Origin: Agrypnia vestita
Taxonomy: Eukaryota; Arthropoda; Insecta; Trichoptera; Phryganeidae
Assembly (NCBI GenBank): GCA_016648135.1
Contig: JADDOH010023668.1
Location: 50,447 to 114,446, forward strand
DNA length: 64,000 nucleotides
Direction: 5' to 3'
Part shown: positions 1 to 10,085 of the stretch, one piece after another
Numbering within the stretch: position 1 is the stretch's first letter
How the letters are laid out: each line of letters opens with the position of its first letter
Notes under the pieces: generated by a model
Told to the model about the DNA's origin: nothing
The model's input: only the letters and a program-made list of their open reading frames with translations
Database searches by the model: none
Made by a program: the position numbers and the translations under genes

Positions 1-240
1 TACCAAACACGGCTTTACCACAAGATTAATATGATTTATAAGAATTGATTAGTAACTGCCCGTAACCTATATCCGATCAATCGCTACTAACTCCCTCCCA
101 ATACTAGCGTTTCATCATCCCCAAATTTTTGTAGCCCCAATACTCCGCCAGGTGGGCTTAGCTCAATTTTTCCCGCGTAGCATTTAAATCATCTTAGAGT
201 TCAAAATAAAAATAATAAAAAAAAAAATCTATAGAAACAG

Positions 241-1344
241 GTGATTCATCACAATGGTTGTATAATTATTGCCTACGCGGATGATGCCCTACTGCTCGTT
301 TCTGGACAAACTCGCAGAGAATTAGAAGACAAGAGCTGATTGGTGCAAAAGAAACAAGCTTACTCTGGCGCCTTCGAAAACGGTTGCTTTGAAGATGAAG
401 GGTGGCCTGAGTCAGGTTAGAAATCTGATCGTGAAAATGGGAAGTACAAATATCAAATTTGAAAGAAATGTTAAGTATCTGGGAGTGACCTTTGATACGT
501 CGGGCTCCTTCCTGACTCATGTCAAGACTATCTCCGAACGAGCGGGGGTCTTCTTCACCTCCATGAAGAGGATGAGCGTTGCAGAGTGGGCCATCCGTTC
601 GCCTGCTATGCGACTAGTCTATAAGGCTACATACGTGGCCCAGGTCACGTATGCTGCTCAGGTCTGGTCGCATAGACTCCGAACTAGGGTGGTCGCTGCA
701 GCACTCAACAGTGGTCAGAGAGTGCCCCTGTTGGCGCTGACGGGAGCTTACCGGACTGTGTCTGGGCAGGCCCTCCCAGTATTAGCGGGGGTGCTGAGAC
801 CAGCGCTCGCCATAATCTAAGGCGGGGCCTGGAAGTTGACTACTTTGGTAGGACTCTCAGGCTCCTGGAAAACGAGCGGACTCAGGAGTTGGGCATACGA
901 ATTAGGTTAATTACGTTAGAAGTCTGGCAAGAAAGATGGGACGCCGCCACCATTGGGAGATGGACCCATTCCTTCTTCCCGAGGGTGATGGCGAAAGAGA
1001 GAAAGGGGTCCGGAGGGTATTTCCCGGCTCTGGATCACTACACAGCACATATGCTGTCGGGCCATGGTGAGTTCAGGTCCAAATTACATGATCTTGGACT
1101 CTCCACTCACCCTTGGTGCGCCTGCGCTCGTGTGGCCCATATCCAGGAACATATCCTCTGGAATTGTGCTCTGTTGAGGAATGCTAGAGAGGACTTGATT
1201 GAAGGTACAAACGGGCCGCTTGAGACAAGTCGGCATCCCATAAATGTCGACCTAGTGAGAAATGAGTCTAACTTTAGACATCTTAAAGACTTTGTTGGAA
1301 CTTGGGTGTCCCGCTGGGAGATCCTACGGGGCCCTGCTCCGTAG
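241..1344 (+). pseudogene. R1-type non-LTR retrotransposon, reverse transcriptase C-terminus (dead)
   Basis: The 3' part of a non-LTR retrotransposon ORF2. Seen: the catalytic box AYADDALLLV at 271-300; then DWCKRNKLTLAPSKTVALK after a frame change near 330-340; KYLGVTFD (about 472-495); and QRVPLLALTGAYRTVSGQAL (about 715-775), the thumb-like block typical of R1/TRAS-clade proteins. After another frame change near 790-820, EVDYFGRTLRLLENER leads into a C-terminal cysteine-histidine cluster (CACARVAHIQEHILWNC, about 1117-1167) and the closing VSRWE before the stop at 1342-1344. The element is 5' truncated: sequence before about 241 shows no RT. At least one in-frame stop (337-339) and two frame shifts make it inactive. 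Its clade is assigned from family knowledge of these motifs, not from a search. Confidence 0.88.
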
Positions 1345-1948
1345 TTTTTCCTGAACCAGTGTTTGAACCGTCGGTGATGATTGCTTTGGTCACAAATCTT
1401 TTATATTTTTATTATTTTTTCTTTATGTCTTTTTTCCCCCACAAATGGTAATTCCTATTGTACATGACCATGTTAGTTTTATATTTGCCACTGAACAGGT
1501 TACTTTGAAAAATAACTAGAGGCTTTTCCATATGAAAAGTAATTGAATACCAATTTATGGATATCGATACTTATCTCTCCTTATCTATCTAACTCTTTTT
1601 GAATATCAGTTTTTTCGTTTCGTTTTTTTTTTTCGTTTCCCTATTATCTTCTTGCAGAATTTTGCACTGAAAAGATTCACATAACGAGTAAGCGTCTTTT
1701 GCTGGTGGTTTAAATTGATAATTAAATATGTGATAAAATATTTTTTTATTTTCGGTTTTTTATCATTCACTTTAATGTTTTATCTTTGTAAAGGCAATAT
1801 ATTTTATGAATATTTAATTAAGATGTAAATTTCGCTTATTCGGACTGTCTACACTGGTGTAATATTTATCACCGATCCAATGTAGAAGCTTCTTTTTATA
1901 TACAAAATATACATCGTTGTATCGGACAGGTAGATTATGATGGCAACA
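1345..1948. other. AT-rich stretch after the R1-type remnant
   Basis: The first 100-150 bases may be the retrotransposon 3' untranslated tail, but no poly(A) end or target duplication can be fixed. The rest is simple AT-rich DNA with T-runs and no supported gene. Confidence 0.4.
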
Positions 1949-2302
1949 TCATAGGACGATGTTGACGATGATGATGATGACCCATCTCAAGTCGTCGGAG
2001 GTGGCCCTAATTGGGGTTGCCGTCCTTGTACGGACAGACACTGTAGGTATGGCAACATGCAGGGACATACGGCAGTGGGGAAGCATCCAGTATCCCACCA
2101 CGCGTCCGCGCGGATAGTCGGTGCGGGCGGTGAGTCCGGCGCTGCGATCCTGAAGAGGATAGAATGCCGCACCGGCGCGATACGATGGTATTTCCGGTGG
2201 AACGCGTGGACGACCGATCGAGTGACGGACTCCCAGAGGCTGCGATTGGACTCTCAAGAATTCCCTGAAGAAATTACATTTGTGTCTTATAAAATAAAAT
2301 GT
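1949..2302. other. GC-richer block of unknown nature with a short GAT run
   Basis: Clearly richer in G, C and CpG than its surroundings, starting with a short (GAT)n tract near 1958-1980. Open frames exist on both strands here (2057-2332 plus; 1949-2257 minus), as expected from CpG-rich DNA with few stops, and none carries a recognisable motif. A SINE-like or retrotransposon-derived repeat is the likeliest explanation; a copy elsewhere in the window was not found. Confidence 0.3.
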
Positions 2303-2402
2303 TATGAAATATTTGAAATACTTAAGAAATGAAATATTTAAGGTTGAAATATTTAATGAAGTATTTAATGAAATATTTAAGAATGAAATATTTAAGAATT
2401 AG
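2303..2402. repeat. Degenerate minisatellite, GAAATATTTAA-type unit
   Basis: Imperfect head-to-tail copies of about 11-15 bases around the core GAAATATTTAA, seen at least five times with G/A and spacing variants. Confidence 0.7.
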
Positions 2403-3239
2403 TTAAGACACTTGTAAATGTAATTTTGAATAAAATCTATATGTCATGGTTGGAAACATACAGGGAAAGCTCGCGCGATGGGGTAAAATTAGTAAAAACC
2501 GCGCGAAGCGCCGCAGACCATTATGAGAATAGCCGCTAGATTGATGATGATAAAATTAATATAAAAAAACCTTCCTCAGAGAGGCAAGGAAGAGAAAATA
2601 CCTAAGTATTTAAATGCGCCAAATGCACCCTTCGTTGTGATATTTTAATTTAAAAATTAAATAAATAATATTTTGTTTGACCGACTCCATGGGGTAGGCA
2701 AACACCTTGGTAGCCCTGAAAAGTTAAACAGAGCGCCGACCCAACGCTGGTCGAGCGAGCCAATGGAAAATTCCCTGAGGGCCGACGCGCGGCCGGTCGA
2801 TATTTTTGAACTCAGATTACGGACATTACAGACATCTTATCGATCTGAAACCTTTTTTATCATGTTCCTAGTGCAAACATCTATTAGAATATGTTTTTAC
2901 GTATGTAAAATTACTCGGGCGCGCTTAGTTTGTTGCGGCCCACTTTGAACGCTTATTAGGCAATTAATATTTATCCGACACACTTAAGGATGCGCTTGGT
3001 TAAGATCTATCTAATAATATTAATTAGAATATGGTAAACACTTGATTAATATTTTTAAATGAATTAAATGTTAATTAATTCTTGAAAATGCCGCGGTAAA
3101 CGGCATATATTTTTAAATAACTCAGTAAATTCTGTCTTTTGCGGTTCCAGTAAAATATGTCATTCTATTGTCAAGACATGGATTTGTATAAATGACATAT
3201 TTAAATCCCCGGGGGAGTGGCGATAGATTTGTAATCGAT
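2403..3239. other. No supported gene; GC-richer islands
   Basis: Mixed AT-rich DNA with CG-rich patches near 2465-2530 and 2680-2810. The open frame at 2673-2948 covers the second patch but matches nothing I know and lacks a convincing start context. The patches look like pieces of dispersed repeats. Confidence 0.3.
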
Positions 3240-3660
3240 TAAAATACTGAAATTTTAACATAAAACTCGGCCCGGTTTCGATATACTCGCGAAGCGAGTC
3301 CGCCGGCAAGCCGAGCGCGCCTATTGGTCGGTGCGCAAGTCAGGGGGCTAGCTATCTGATCTGTATAAATAGCACGCCGGCGGGCGAGCGCTCGCCATTC
3401 TGTTTCAAGCCTCTGCCGAGAATGCCTACTGGAACATTTCATCTGCCTTTTACTTCTCTCCTGCTTTGACCCCTGCTTTACTTTGGATTTGGATTCTGGC
3501 TTTTTGCTGACTTCTGCTTTGGACTTTGACACGATTTTGGATCTACTGGCTTTGTTTACCACCGGAGGCGACGACTTGGCACGACTTTGGATGACGAATA
3601 ATTTCGCTATTGCGGCGGAATTTCTCCTGCTTTGCAGAAAAATCTTTACTTCGGTTTAGA
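3240..3660 (+). promoter_or_regulatory. Candidate TATA promoter with palindromes, followed by a low-complexity tract
   Basis: TATAAATA at 3364-3371 sits about 30 bases before a perfect 14-base palindrome GGCGAGCGCTCGCC (3383-3396) and an initiator-like CCATTCTG. Upstream is a hairpin ACTCGC-GAA-GCGAGT (about 3285-3299). Downstream (about 3440-3560) is a biased CTGCTTT/GGATTTGG tract whose reverse strand reads as a Lys/Ser-rich open frame (SKSKAEVSKKPESKSKVK) without an ATG. Spacing fits a core promoter; it could belong to a host gene or to a retroelement terminal region. No coding sequence downstream supports either. Confidence 0.3.
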
Positions 3661-3944
3661 AATACGTTTATGAAAAATATTTTTTTATATGTATATTAAC
3701 ATCAAAAAACGATTTTGAAAATCATCATTTTAAACTCATACCAAAACGCTTATTTTCGCAAGTGACGTCACGCATCAATATTTATGTCAATCCGACGTTT
3801 AACACGTAACACCACATTCGCGTATTTAGACGTTCATTCGCTTTTTTATAAAACAAGTCAGCTTTTTTGTATAGTGCGTCCATAATGTTTGGGTAAAAAT
3901 TTTGTTAATGTTAGAGAAAAGTGAAGCCAACTTTAAGGCATCTA

Positions 3945-4320
3945 TTTTCGGTAAGTTATCGGATTTTCCATGTGAAAAATCCGTCCTCCATTACTTTAAA
4001 TGCGTTCTTAGATCGTTTATTTTATTAAAATAGTTCACAAATACCGAAAAATCTATATAAACACCAGGCAAACACCAGTAAAAACAAAGCGAAGACGAAC
4101 AGTGACCATAGAAAATAATTAATTAAAGAAAGAATTATGTATACCTACATAATTCCTGCTGCGTGACGTCATATTGCGTTTTATTGGAATTGCATTTTTT
4201 AAGATTTTTATTATAAAAATTATGAAAGAAAATATTATCCCATACCATCCGTACTGAGTTATAAAACATAATTTATTTTTCTGTATCTATTTCATATATT
4301 TTCATAGATATTTGTAAAAT
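3945..4320 (+). repeat. Dispersed repeat, copy 1 (inverted partner at 62.2-62.6 kb)
   Basis: The segment from TTTTCGGTAAGTTATCGGAT to about 4320 is matched, with scattered differences, by the reverse complement of 62236-62642. Shared blocks include AACACCAGTAAAAACAAAG, GAAGACGAACAGTGACCATA and TTTCATATATTTTCATA. The middle is shorter in this copy. It is non-coding and non-autonomous; its class is unknown. Confidence 0.85.
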
Positions 4321-4322
4321 GT

Positions 4323-4700
4323 GAATGGAAAAGCTTGCTATCAAACAACCGAGACTTGCCAATTGGCCTAGCCCACTACTTCTCTATAACAACGCTATAA
4401 CACTGCACAACGGAGCGTCTTAAAATTACAGAAGCTTCGACTGGAAACTCTGTCACCCACATTACTCGTCAGACCTTGCGCCTACTGATTTTCATTTTTT
4501 TCTGATAAATTTGGATAACTTTTTACAAGGGATCTACACCGATAATGATGACTATAACACAATTCAAAAGAGATATTTAGATCTAAATAAATACCACGAA
4601 ATTTTCTATTCCTTTTTCGCATCAAAAATGGAGTACAACGTCAAAAAAAGTACTTGGAGATCTTCTGAAAAAAAATTGTATATCAAAAATATTTGCTTAA
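4323..4700 (+). pseudogene. mariner transposase C-terminal relic
   Basis: Aligns base by base with the 3' third of the mariner at 7283-8567: the GGAAAAGCT...AAACAACCGAG stretch, CACTGCACAACGGAG, the CAGACCTTGCGCCTACTGAT block (SPDLAPTD equivalent) and AAATTTGGATAACTTTTTAC. Stops and small deletions are spread through it, so only short in-frame pieces survive (DNFLQGIYTDND; SFFASK). It is older or from a different mariner lineage than the 7.3-kb copy. It abuts the dispersed repeat ending at 4320, so one probably inserted beside or into the other. Confidence 0.75.
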
Positions 4701-4865
4701 TTCTCTCGTCTCGAATTGCTCTGGTAAACGGCGTATTTATCCCAGCGGATTTGACTATTTTTATAGTATTCGCATTACACAATATAATAATAAAATACTA
4801 GGCAGTGAAAATTCATATGCTGTCCTATTGAACCGGTACTAGAGATTATTTATCAACGAATGACT

Positions 4866-5660
4866 GGAATGCAATCAAACGGTGAATAGTTCAACTTCGA
4901 GAGACGGTGTTTACTGTTTACCTGTCTGCTGTCTACCATCAGTTTCAAATCGGCCGCACCTGCGCGCGGGCGTCGTGCGCAGGTATCAGATAATTCTGTC
5001 AAAACAAAAGAATTTCAAGCATTTTGAAAGTGCGAAAACTTGTTAGTGGCGTGTTTATAGTAGATAAACCACTTAAAGTTGTTTTATGTTGTACAAAAAT
5101 ATAAAATGGTTAGCTTTTGTACAAAATTATCGTGGTGTTCTCATAAAATGCTAAAGTAGTCAGTTTTGTTCAATTTGATTTTATTCCCCAATAAGTTTTA
5201 GTTTTTTCAGTTGTAAAAAAAGAAAAACTAGTGAAAAATGCGACGTCAAGTGAAATACGAACATTAGTTTTTTTTTCCTTTTCCTGGTAACTAAAGTGTT
5301 CGTGTTTATTAACTTTATAGTAATAAAAATATTCCAGGTATTTAATTTTTTCTTAATTTTTTAATGTCACTATGAATTCTATCTGTTATTAGACGATATC
5401 GAAAAATATTGTTTACTTTTGCGTAAAGCTTTGTATCATCACTTTAGATAAATTCGGATAAAGTTGATAAAGATGGACAATTGAATACACACAATGATAA
5501 ATTTCTTGCATTGCGAAAATCGCACGACTTCGTTTTAAAGTACAGTTCAAGTTTCGTTCCACTTTAGAACAATGAAGAGCAAAGATCTAGGTTATGAATC
5601 ACTGGCCTGTCAGAATGTCAACAATTTGTATGGCCTGGCCAACTGTATTAGAGAAGGTTA
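4866..5660 (+). other. Candidate 5' end of a host gene (untranslated exon plus short coding exon)
   Basis: A less AT-rich block at 4900-5000 holds an arthropod initiator-like ATCAGTTT (about 4938-4946) and a CG-rich leader. A donor-like CAG|GTATTT lies near 5337. An acceptor-like CCACTTTAG precedes ATGAAGAGC (start about 5572), giving MKSKDLGYESLACQNVNNLY continuing to CIREG, where GAAG|GTTAGA could be a donor. The peptide is not recognised and no next exon was found. This reading is inference from signals only; it may be fortuitous. Confidence 0.22.
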
Positions 5661-6522
5661 GATGTCGCTGCAGTACACGAAATAATTGTCCCGAAATGGT
5701 GGGAAAATTTGCATTTTCTTTTTACTTTTTGGATATTTTATAGTTAGCATGCTTTGCGGCGTTTCCGTTCTCGCCTTGTTCTCACATTATAAAAACCGTG
5801 AGAGTTCCAGAATCCTCTCGGAACATTTTAATAATCGATATATTCATGATAATTTTTTTTTAAACTTTTTACATCTTTTTCATTCACAGTTTTTTTCCAA
5901 TATAAAACAAACCAATATATTTATTGTTATATGGAAAATAATGTAACATAAAATAATAAAAAATAATCGTGTAAGTATGCGGAGTAGTTCTATTCTTCGA
6001 TAGTATAATTCATAAATTAATTTTGAAGTTACTTAAGAATTCATATATTGAATAGTTTTTTTTTACATGATTTACATAGAATTGGTGTACCTCAGCAAGG
6101 GTAAGAATAATAATCCGAAAAGCCAAAAAGGGATGTTGGCAGCCCCTCAGCCCTTACTCGAGAATTTATAACTTAATACACCAAAGTTTAATTTTACCAC
6201 TACCTACCTACCCAAAATTATTTTAGTTTTCTTGGTATTAAATTCTTTAATAAATTTATAATTGATACCAAAAAACATATATACAAACTCCTACTAGACA
6301 CATAATATAATCAAGAAACTGTTTTAAAATGCATATTTATACCTTGTACCTGTACTCCTTCTCTATACACGAGTCTTCTAACTCTCATAGTCAGTAAAAT
6401 AAATATTTCCTATATTTGAAATGTTAAATGTGAAAAGAACAAAATAAAAAAATGTATATTTTAAGTATATAAATAGTAAAAAGAACAAAATAAAAAAAAT
6501 TACCTATTCTCTGGCGTGAAAG
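5661..6522. other. No supported gene
   Basis: AT-rich DNA. An open frame at 5686-5946 encodes a hydrophobic run (FFLLFGYFIVSMLCGVSVLA) but lacks an ATG start and lies in low-complexity DNA, so it is not called. Confidence 0.35.
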
Positions 6523-6530
6523 TACTGAAA

Positions 6531-6693
6531 CTAACTGTACAGATGCCGGCAAACATGTTGAACATTTTTCGGCGAAGTGGGGGAGAGTTTGCGCATGTAC
6601 CATTCCACCAACGAGACCCAAAATTTGTCTTCTGCGCATACCCCCACCACGCCGAAAAATGTCCAAGAAGTTTGCCGGCAACTGTACTGAAAG
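6531..6693. mobile_element. Small fold-back MITE
   Basis: Inverted arms of about 50 bases: GTACAGATGCCGGCAAAC at 6537-6554 is mirrored by the complement of GTTTGCCGGCAACTGTAC ending at 6687, and the arms continue through ATTTTTCGGCG and the GGGGG block. A possible 8-base target duplication TACTGAAA lies at 6523-6530 and again at 8664-8671, beyond the hAT-type element that later landed at its right end. The duplication is less certain because the element's own end also reads TACTGAAAG. Confidence 0.65.
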
Positions 6694-7282
6694 CAGGGTT
6701 CAAAAAAATCCGATTTTCATAATAAAAATCAAAAAATCGGATTTTTTTATATATCCGATATATATCAAAAATTGGATATATATATCCATATTTTTTTTTC
6801 CTTTTTTGTACACGTCGATTGATACAAATTGATAATAAGGAAATTATTATTTTTATTTTGAACATTAATTATTATTTATTAAATAAATGAAATGAATACT
6901 GAAAAAACCTTATACATATATGCAATTATTATATATAAGTCATAAAAGTTGCTCTTTCTAATGTAGTGTTATAGGTGTTTGTTTCTTTGTGTGAAATAAA
7001 AAACGGATTATATGAAACAAATTAATTAAAACTAAAAAATAACCGTATCACTTTTTAAAATACAACTAGCTCTATCTAGTAACGACTGGAGATATTAAAA
7101 AAAAGAACCTGAGGCATTTTTAAAAATACAACTAGCGCCATCTATTACCATTCGCAGAAAGTTTTCTTGGATATTTATTTATTTATTTAATAATCATGGA
7201 AGACCAACAGCACAACAAAGAAGCATAGAAAACATTGATATAATATAGATGGACAGTTACAGGTCTACACATTTATCAAATA

Positions 7283-8567
7283 TTAGGTCCTTACATATAA
7301 AATTGGCGTTTTGCCGTACTGGCAAATTTGATCTCAAATATCTTCTCTTTGGTTAGGAATTCCAAATCCAAATTTATACAGCTATTTACTCATGTATTTG
7401 TGTTTTGAAAATTATAATTCATTTGTTTTTTCCTCAATTGTTTTTTTCTTTGCGTCACTCAGTTTATAAAATGAAAAACTTGAAATATCGCGTTATTTAC
7501 GAGTACGAGTTCCACCGTGGCACCAGTGCTGCAGAAACGGCTCGAAGGATTAATGATGTGTATGGCGACGGTGCCGCAAAAGAAAACACAGTGCATTTTT
7601 GGTTCCAACGTTTTCGTTCTGGAAATTTCGACCTGCAGAACAAGCCCCGTGGACGGCCGGAGACCAAAGTTGATAATGAAGAATTGAAGGCTATTGTGGA
7701 AGCGGATCCATCGCAAACCACATCCGAGTTAGCTGCAGGCTGCGGTGTTAGTGATAAAACTGTTTTAATCCACTTGAAGCAAATTGGTAAGGTGAAAAAG
7801 CTTGAAAGGTGGGTACCTCACGAATTGAGTGAAGCAAATCAACAAACGCGCGTTGACTGCTGCGTTGCATTACTCAACCGGCACAATAATGAAGGGATTT
7901 TAAATCGAATCATTACCTGTGATGAAAAGTGGATCCTGTACGATAATCGGAAGCGCTCATCGCAATGGCTGAACCCTGCCGAACCAGCCAAACCATGCCC
8001 CAAGCGAAAATTGACTCCAAAAAAGTTACTTGTGAGCGTTTGGTGGACTAGTGCTGGTGTCGTTCACTACAGCTTTCTTAAATCTGGCCAGACGATTACG
8101 GCAGATGTCTATTGTCAGCAACTGCAAACCATGATGGAAAAGCTAGCTGCTAAACAACCGAGGCTGGTTAATCGCTCTAGGCCACTGCTGCTTCATGATA
8201 ACGCTAGACCACACACTGCACAACAGACGGCTACCAAATTAGAGGAGCTTCAATTGGAATGTCTAAGACATCCACCGTACTCTCCGGACCTTGCCCCAAC
8301 AGATTACCATTTTTTCGAAATTTGGATAACTTCTTGCAAAGGAAAAAATTCAACTCCGATGGGGCAGTCCAAACCGCCTTCAAAGATTTTATTGACTCCC
8401 GTCCGAATGGTTTTTTTAGTAAAGGGATCGATGAACTACCTATGAGATGGCAAAAGTGCATAGATAGCAATGGTACATACTTTGATTAAATAAATATATT
8501 ATAATAAAAAAAAATCGGCTTTATGTTCCTCCCATACTAAACGCCAATTTCATATGTAAGGACCTAA
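7283..8567 (+). mobile_element. mariner element, nearly complete
   Basis: Terminal inverted repeats TTAGGTCCTTACATATAAAA (7283-7302) and its near-exact complement ending at 8567 (GTAAGGACCTAA), matching over about 30 bases. A TA target duplication lies at 7281-7282 and 8568-8569. The 1285-bp length is standard for mariner. It lies wholly inside the hAT-type element at 6694-8655 and is therefore younger. Confidence 0.95.
7471..8489 (+). pseudogene. mariner transposase with one C-terminal frameshift
   Basis: Cut-and-paste transposase acting on the flanking inverted repeats in the nucleus. Start chosen at ATG 7471 (MKNLKYRVIYEYEFHRG), the normal mariner N-terminus, rather than the upstream ATG at 7405. 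Domains: paired helix-turn-helix region (residues about 5-110), linker motif WVPHEL (114-119), then the catalytic triad D151 (ITCDEKW), D243 (LLHDNARPH) and D278 (SPDLAPTDYH). Exactly 34 residues separate the last two, the DD34D pattern of mariner. Just after DYHFF a single base is missing near 8315-8318: the frame changes to EIWITSC, while the proper continuation NLDNFLQRKKFNSDG runs in another frame and ends SNGTYFD at the stop 8487-8489. With that loss the protein lacks its normal tail of about 55 residues. Little other decay is visible, suggesting recent insertion. Confidence 0.95.
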
Positions 8568-8835
8568 TATATCACATATATCAAAAATAAAAATCGAGCC
8601 ATAAATATTGTGATATATTATATAATTATATATATCTGCGGATCCTTGAACCCTGACTGAAAGTACTGAAAGTTGTCCCTTATGTAAGTGTAGGAAAGTT
8701 ATGGTAGATTTTTAGATATATTTTAAAATATTACCTACCTGTTTAGTATTGACATAACATAATTATAAAAAAGGAACCACTTGAATTCCTTTGCAGTCTT
8801 TCTTATTTTAAATTAAAAATGTATCTGTGTATTAA

Positions 8836-10081
8836 GGGGTTACGTGTAGTCAGAGGCGCAAAAAATATACATTTTCAAAAAAATTTTTTGAACCGTTGTT
8901 TAATGTTTTGATTCAATTCATAATACCAGCGTTTTACACTATACTTTAAGTAACTATACCGAAAATTTCAAATAAAATTATTAATACTGGACCACGATAG
9001 AATCGCATTTCTTGACCCCTGTTTTGCAAGTAGTGCCTCGCGGTGTCCATCAGTGCTTCTTAGTGGTTTATCTAAATTTAATGAAACAAAAAGAAATTAG
9101 TAGTTCAATAGTTAATCTTGTGCTTAATCAAAGCTTTTTTATTTTTTTTCAAATTTAGCAAAATGGCGGTCTTTGAAAGCTTAATTATGAATTTTGAGGG
9201 ATAAATTCACTCATTTATTATTTGTAAAAAAAAAGTTTAAGTCAAAAAAAAAATCCTTCGATTGAGCACAAGTTTTTAATGCCTAAAATATGATGTTTAA
9301 ATTTCATTTAAATCTGTCGAGTAGTTTTTAAAATATCGTGGACACCGTTTTTGAAAACGTTATTTTGAGAAAAACGCGTTTAAAGTTTTATGCATAAATA
9401 ATTAATACAAATACAATTTAAAAAATTACTTACGTAGAGTCGTCTATTTCTGGTACATATAATACATCTTCTGCCGATGTGTAAGCCTCCAAGATGTCGA
9501 TTTTTTTTTATCTACGTCTCATTTTGCCTTCTCGAGTGACCTGATTTGCACGTTGGTCAGCAATCTTTATGCGCTCTATATCGAGTTTTTCAGCATACCG
9601 GTGTGCATTAGGTCCATAATGTAATCCTATGCATTGGCAATCATTAATATTCCTTGCATACCTTCATGACGTCTCATTATAAATTTTTGAAAATGATTAT
9701 AATACACGCACAACTACCTATCGACTGCTGGGTTTCACTGCCACTGAAGTACTAACACTAAATCAAATCTCAGTTAGCCTAAAGGGTCTTATGTCTAAAA
9801 GTAGAAGTATAAAATAAATTTCGTACATTATTCTTAGAATTAAACAGGTAAAAACCGCGTTCCGCAGCAGTCGCGCCGTTTGTCAGCCCGGCCGGCTCTA
9901 GTAGCGTCCGCGTATCAGTACGGGCGGCAGCGGAGGGCCCTACAGTTATCGTTGGATATCTTTAAAACTAATAACCGAATCGAGTTGATATTTTCACACA
10001 ATATTTTTGAAACATTTTCCTTTAAGAAAATACCAAAAAAAAAATTTTGATTTTTTTAAAATCCTGACTACACGTAACCCC
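8836..10081. mobile_element. TTAA-flanked element, probably Kolobok-like
   Basis: TTAA at 8832-8835 and 10082-10085 flank inverted ends GGGGTTACGTGTAGTCAG (8836-8853) and CTGACTACACGTAACCCC (10064-10081), an exact 18-base match. TTAA duplication is shared by Kolobok and piggyBac; the ends beginning GGGG and the internal protein remnant favour Kolobok. Inside are a subterminal inverted motif GGTGTCC...GGACACC (9042-9346) and a CG-rich patch near 9850-9950. A distant relative starts at 62963. Confidence 0.8.
9430..9677 (-). pseudogene. Transposase-like C-terminal remnant
   Basis: Reading leftward from ATG at 9677: MRRHEGMQG, then after a frame break GLHYGPNAHRYAEKLDIERI, IADQRANQVTREGKMRRR, a stop, and ILEAYTSAEDVLYVPEIDDS to the stop at 9430-9432. 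The basic, Arg/Lys/Glu-rich helix followed by an LY-P-IDDS tail resembles the C-terminus of the Mutator-like/Kolobok transposase family, from memory only. It sits inside the TTAA element, which fits. One frame break and one stop make it inactive. Confidence 0.4.
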
Positions 10082-10085
10082 TTAA

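Larger units (their letters stand above)
6694..8655. mobile_element. hAT-type non-autonomous element carrying a mariner insertion
   Basis: Ends CAGGGTTCAA (6694-6703) and TTGAACCCTG (8646-8655) are exact inverted repeats and show the CAGGG start common in hAT elements. They are flanked by an exact 8-base target duplication ACTGAAAG at 6686-6693 and 8656-8663, the hAT signature length. Once the mariner is subtracted, about 675 bases of AT-rich non-coding DNA remain, so this is a MITE rather than an autonomous element. Confidence 0.9.

Noticed and set aside
3239..3562. Lys/Ser-rich minus-strand open frame
   Set aside because: Lacks an ATG start and arises from a repetitive CTGCTTT-like tract; opposite-strand promoter-like signals conflict with it. 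Kept only as an oddity.
5686..5946. Hydrophobic open frame resembling a membrane protein
   Set aside because: No ATG, T-rich composition explains the hydrophobicity, and no splice signals tie it to an exon.
7405..7470. Extended N-terminus of the mariner transposase from ATG 7405
   Set aside because: The added 22 residues are hydrophobic and fall in the untranslated leader of standard mariners; ATG 7471 matches the family start.
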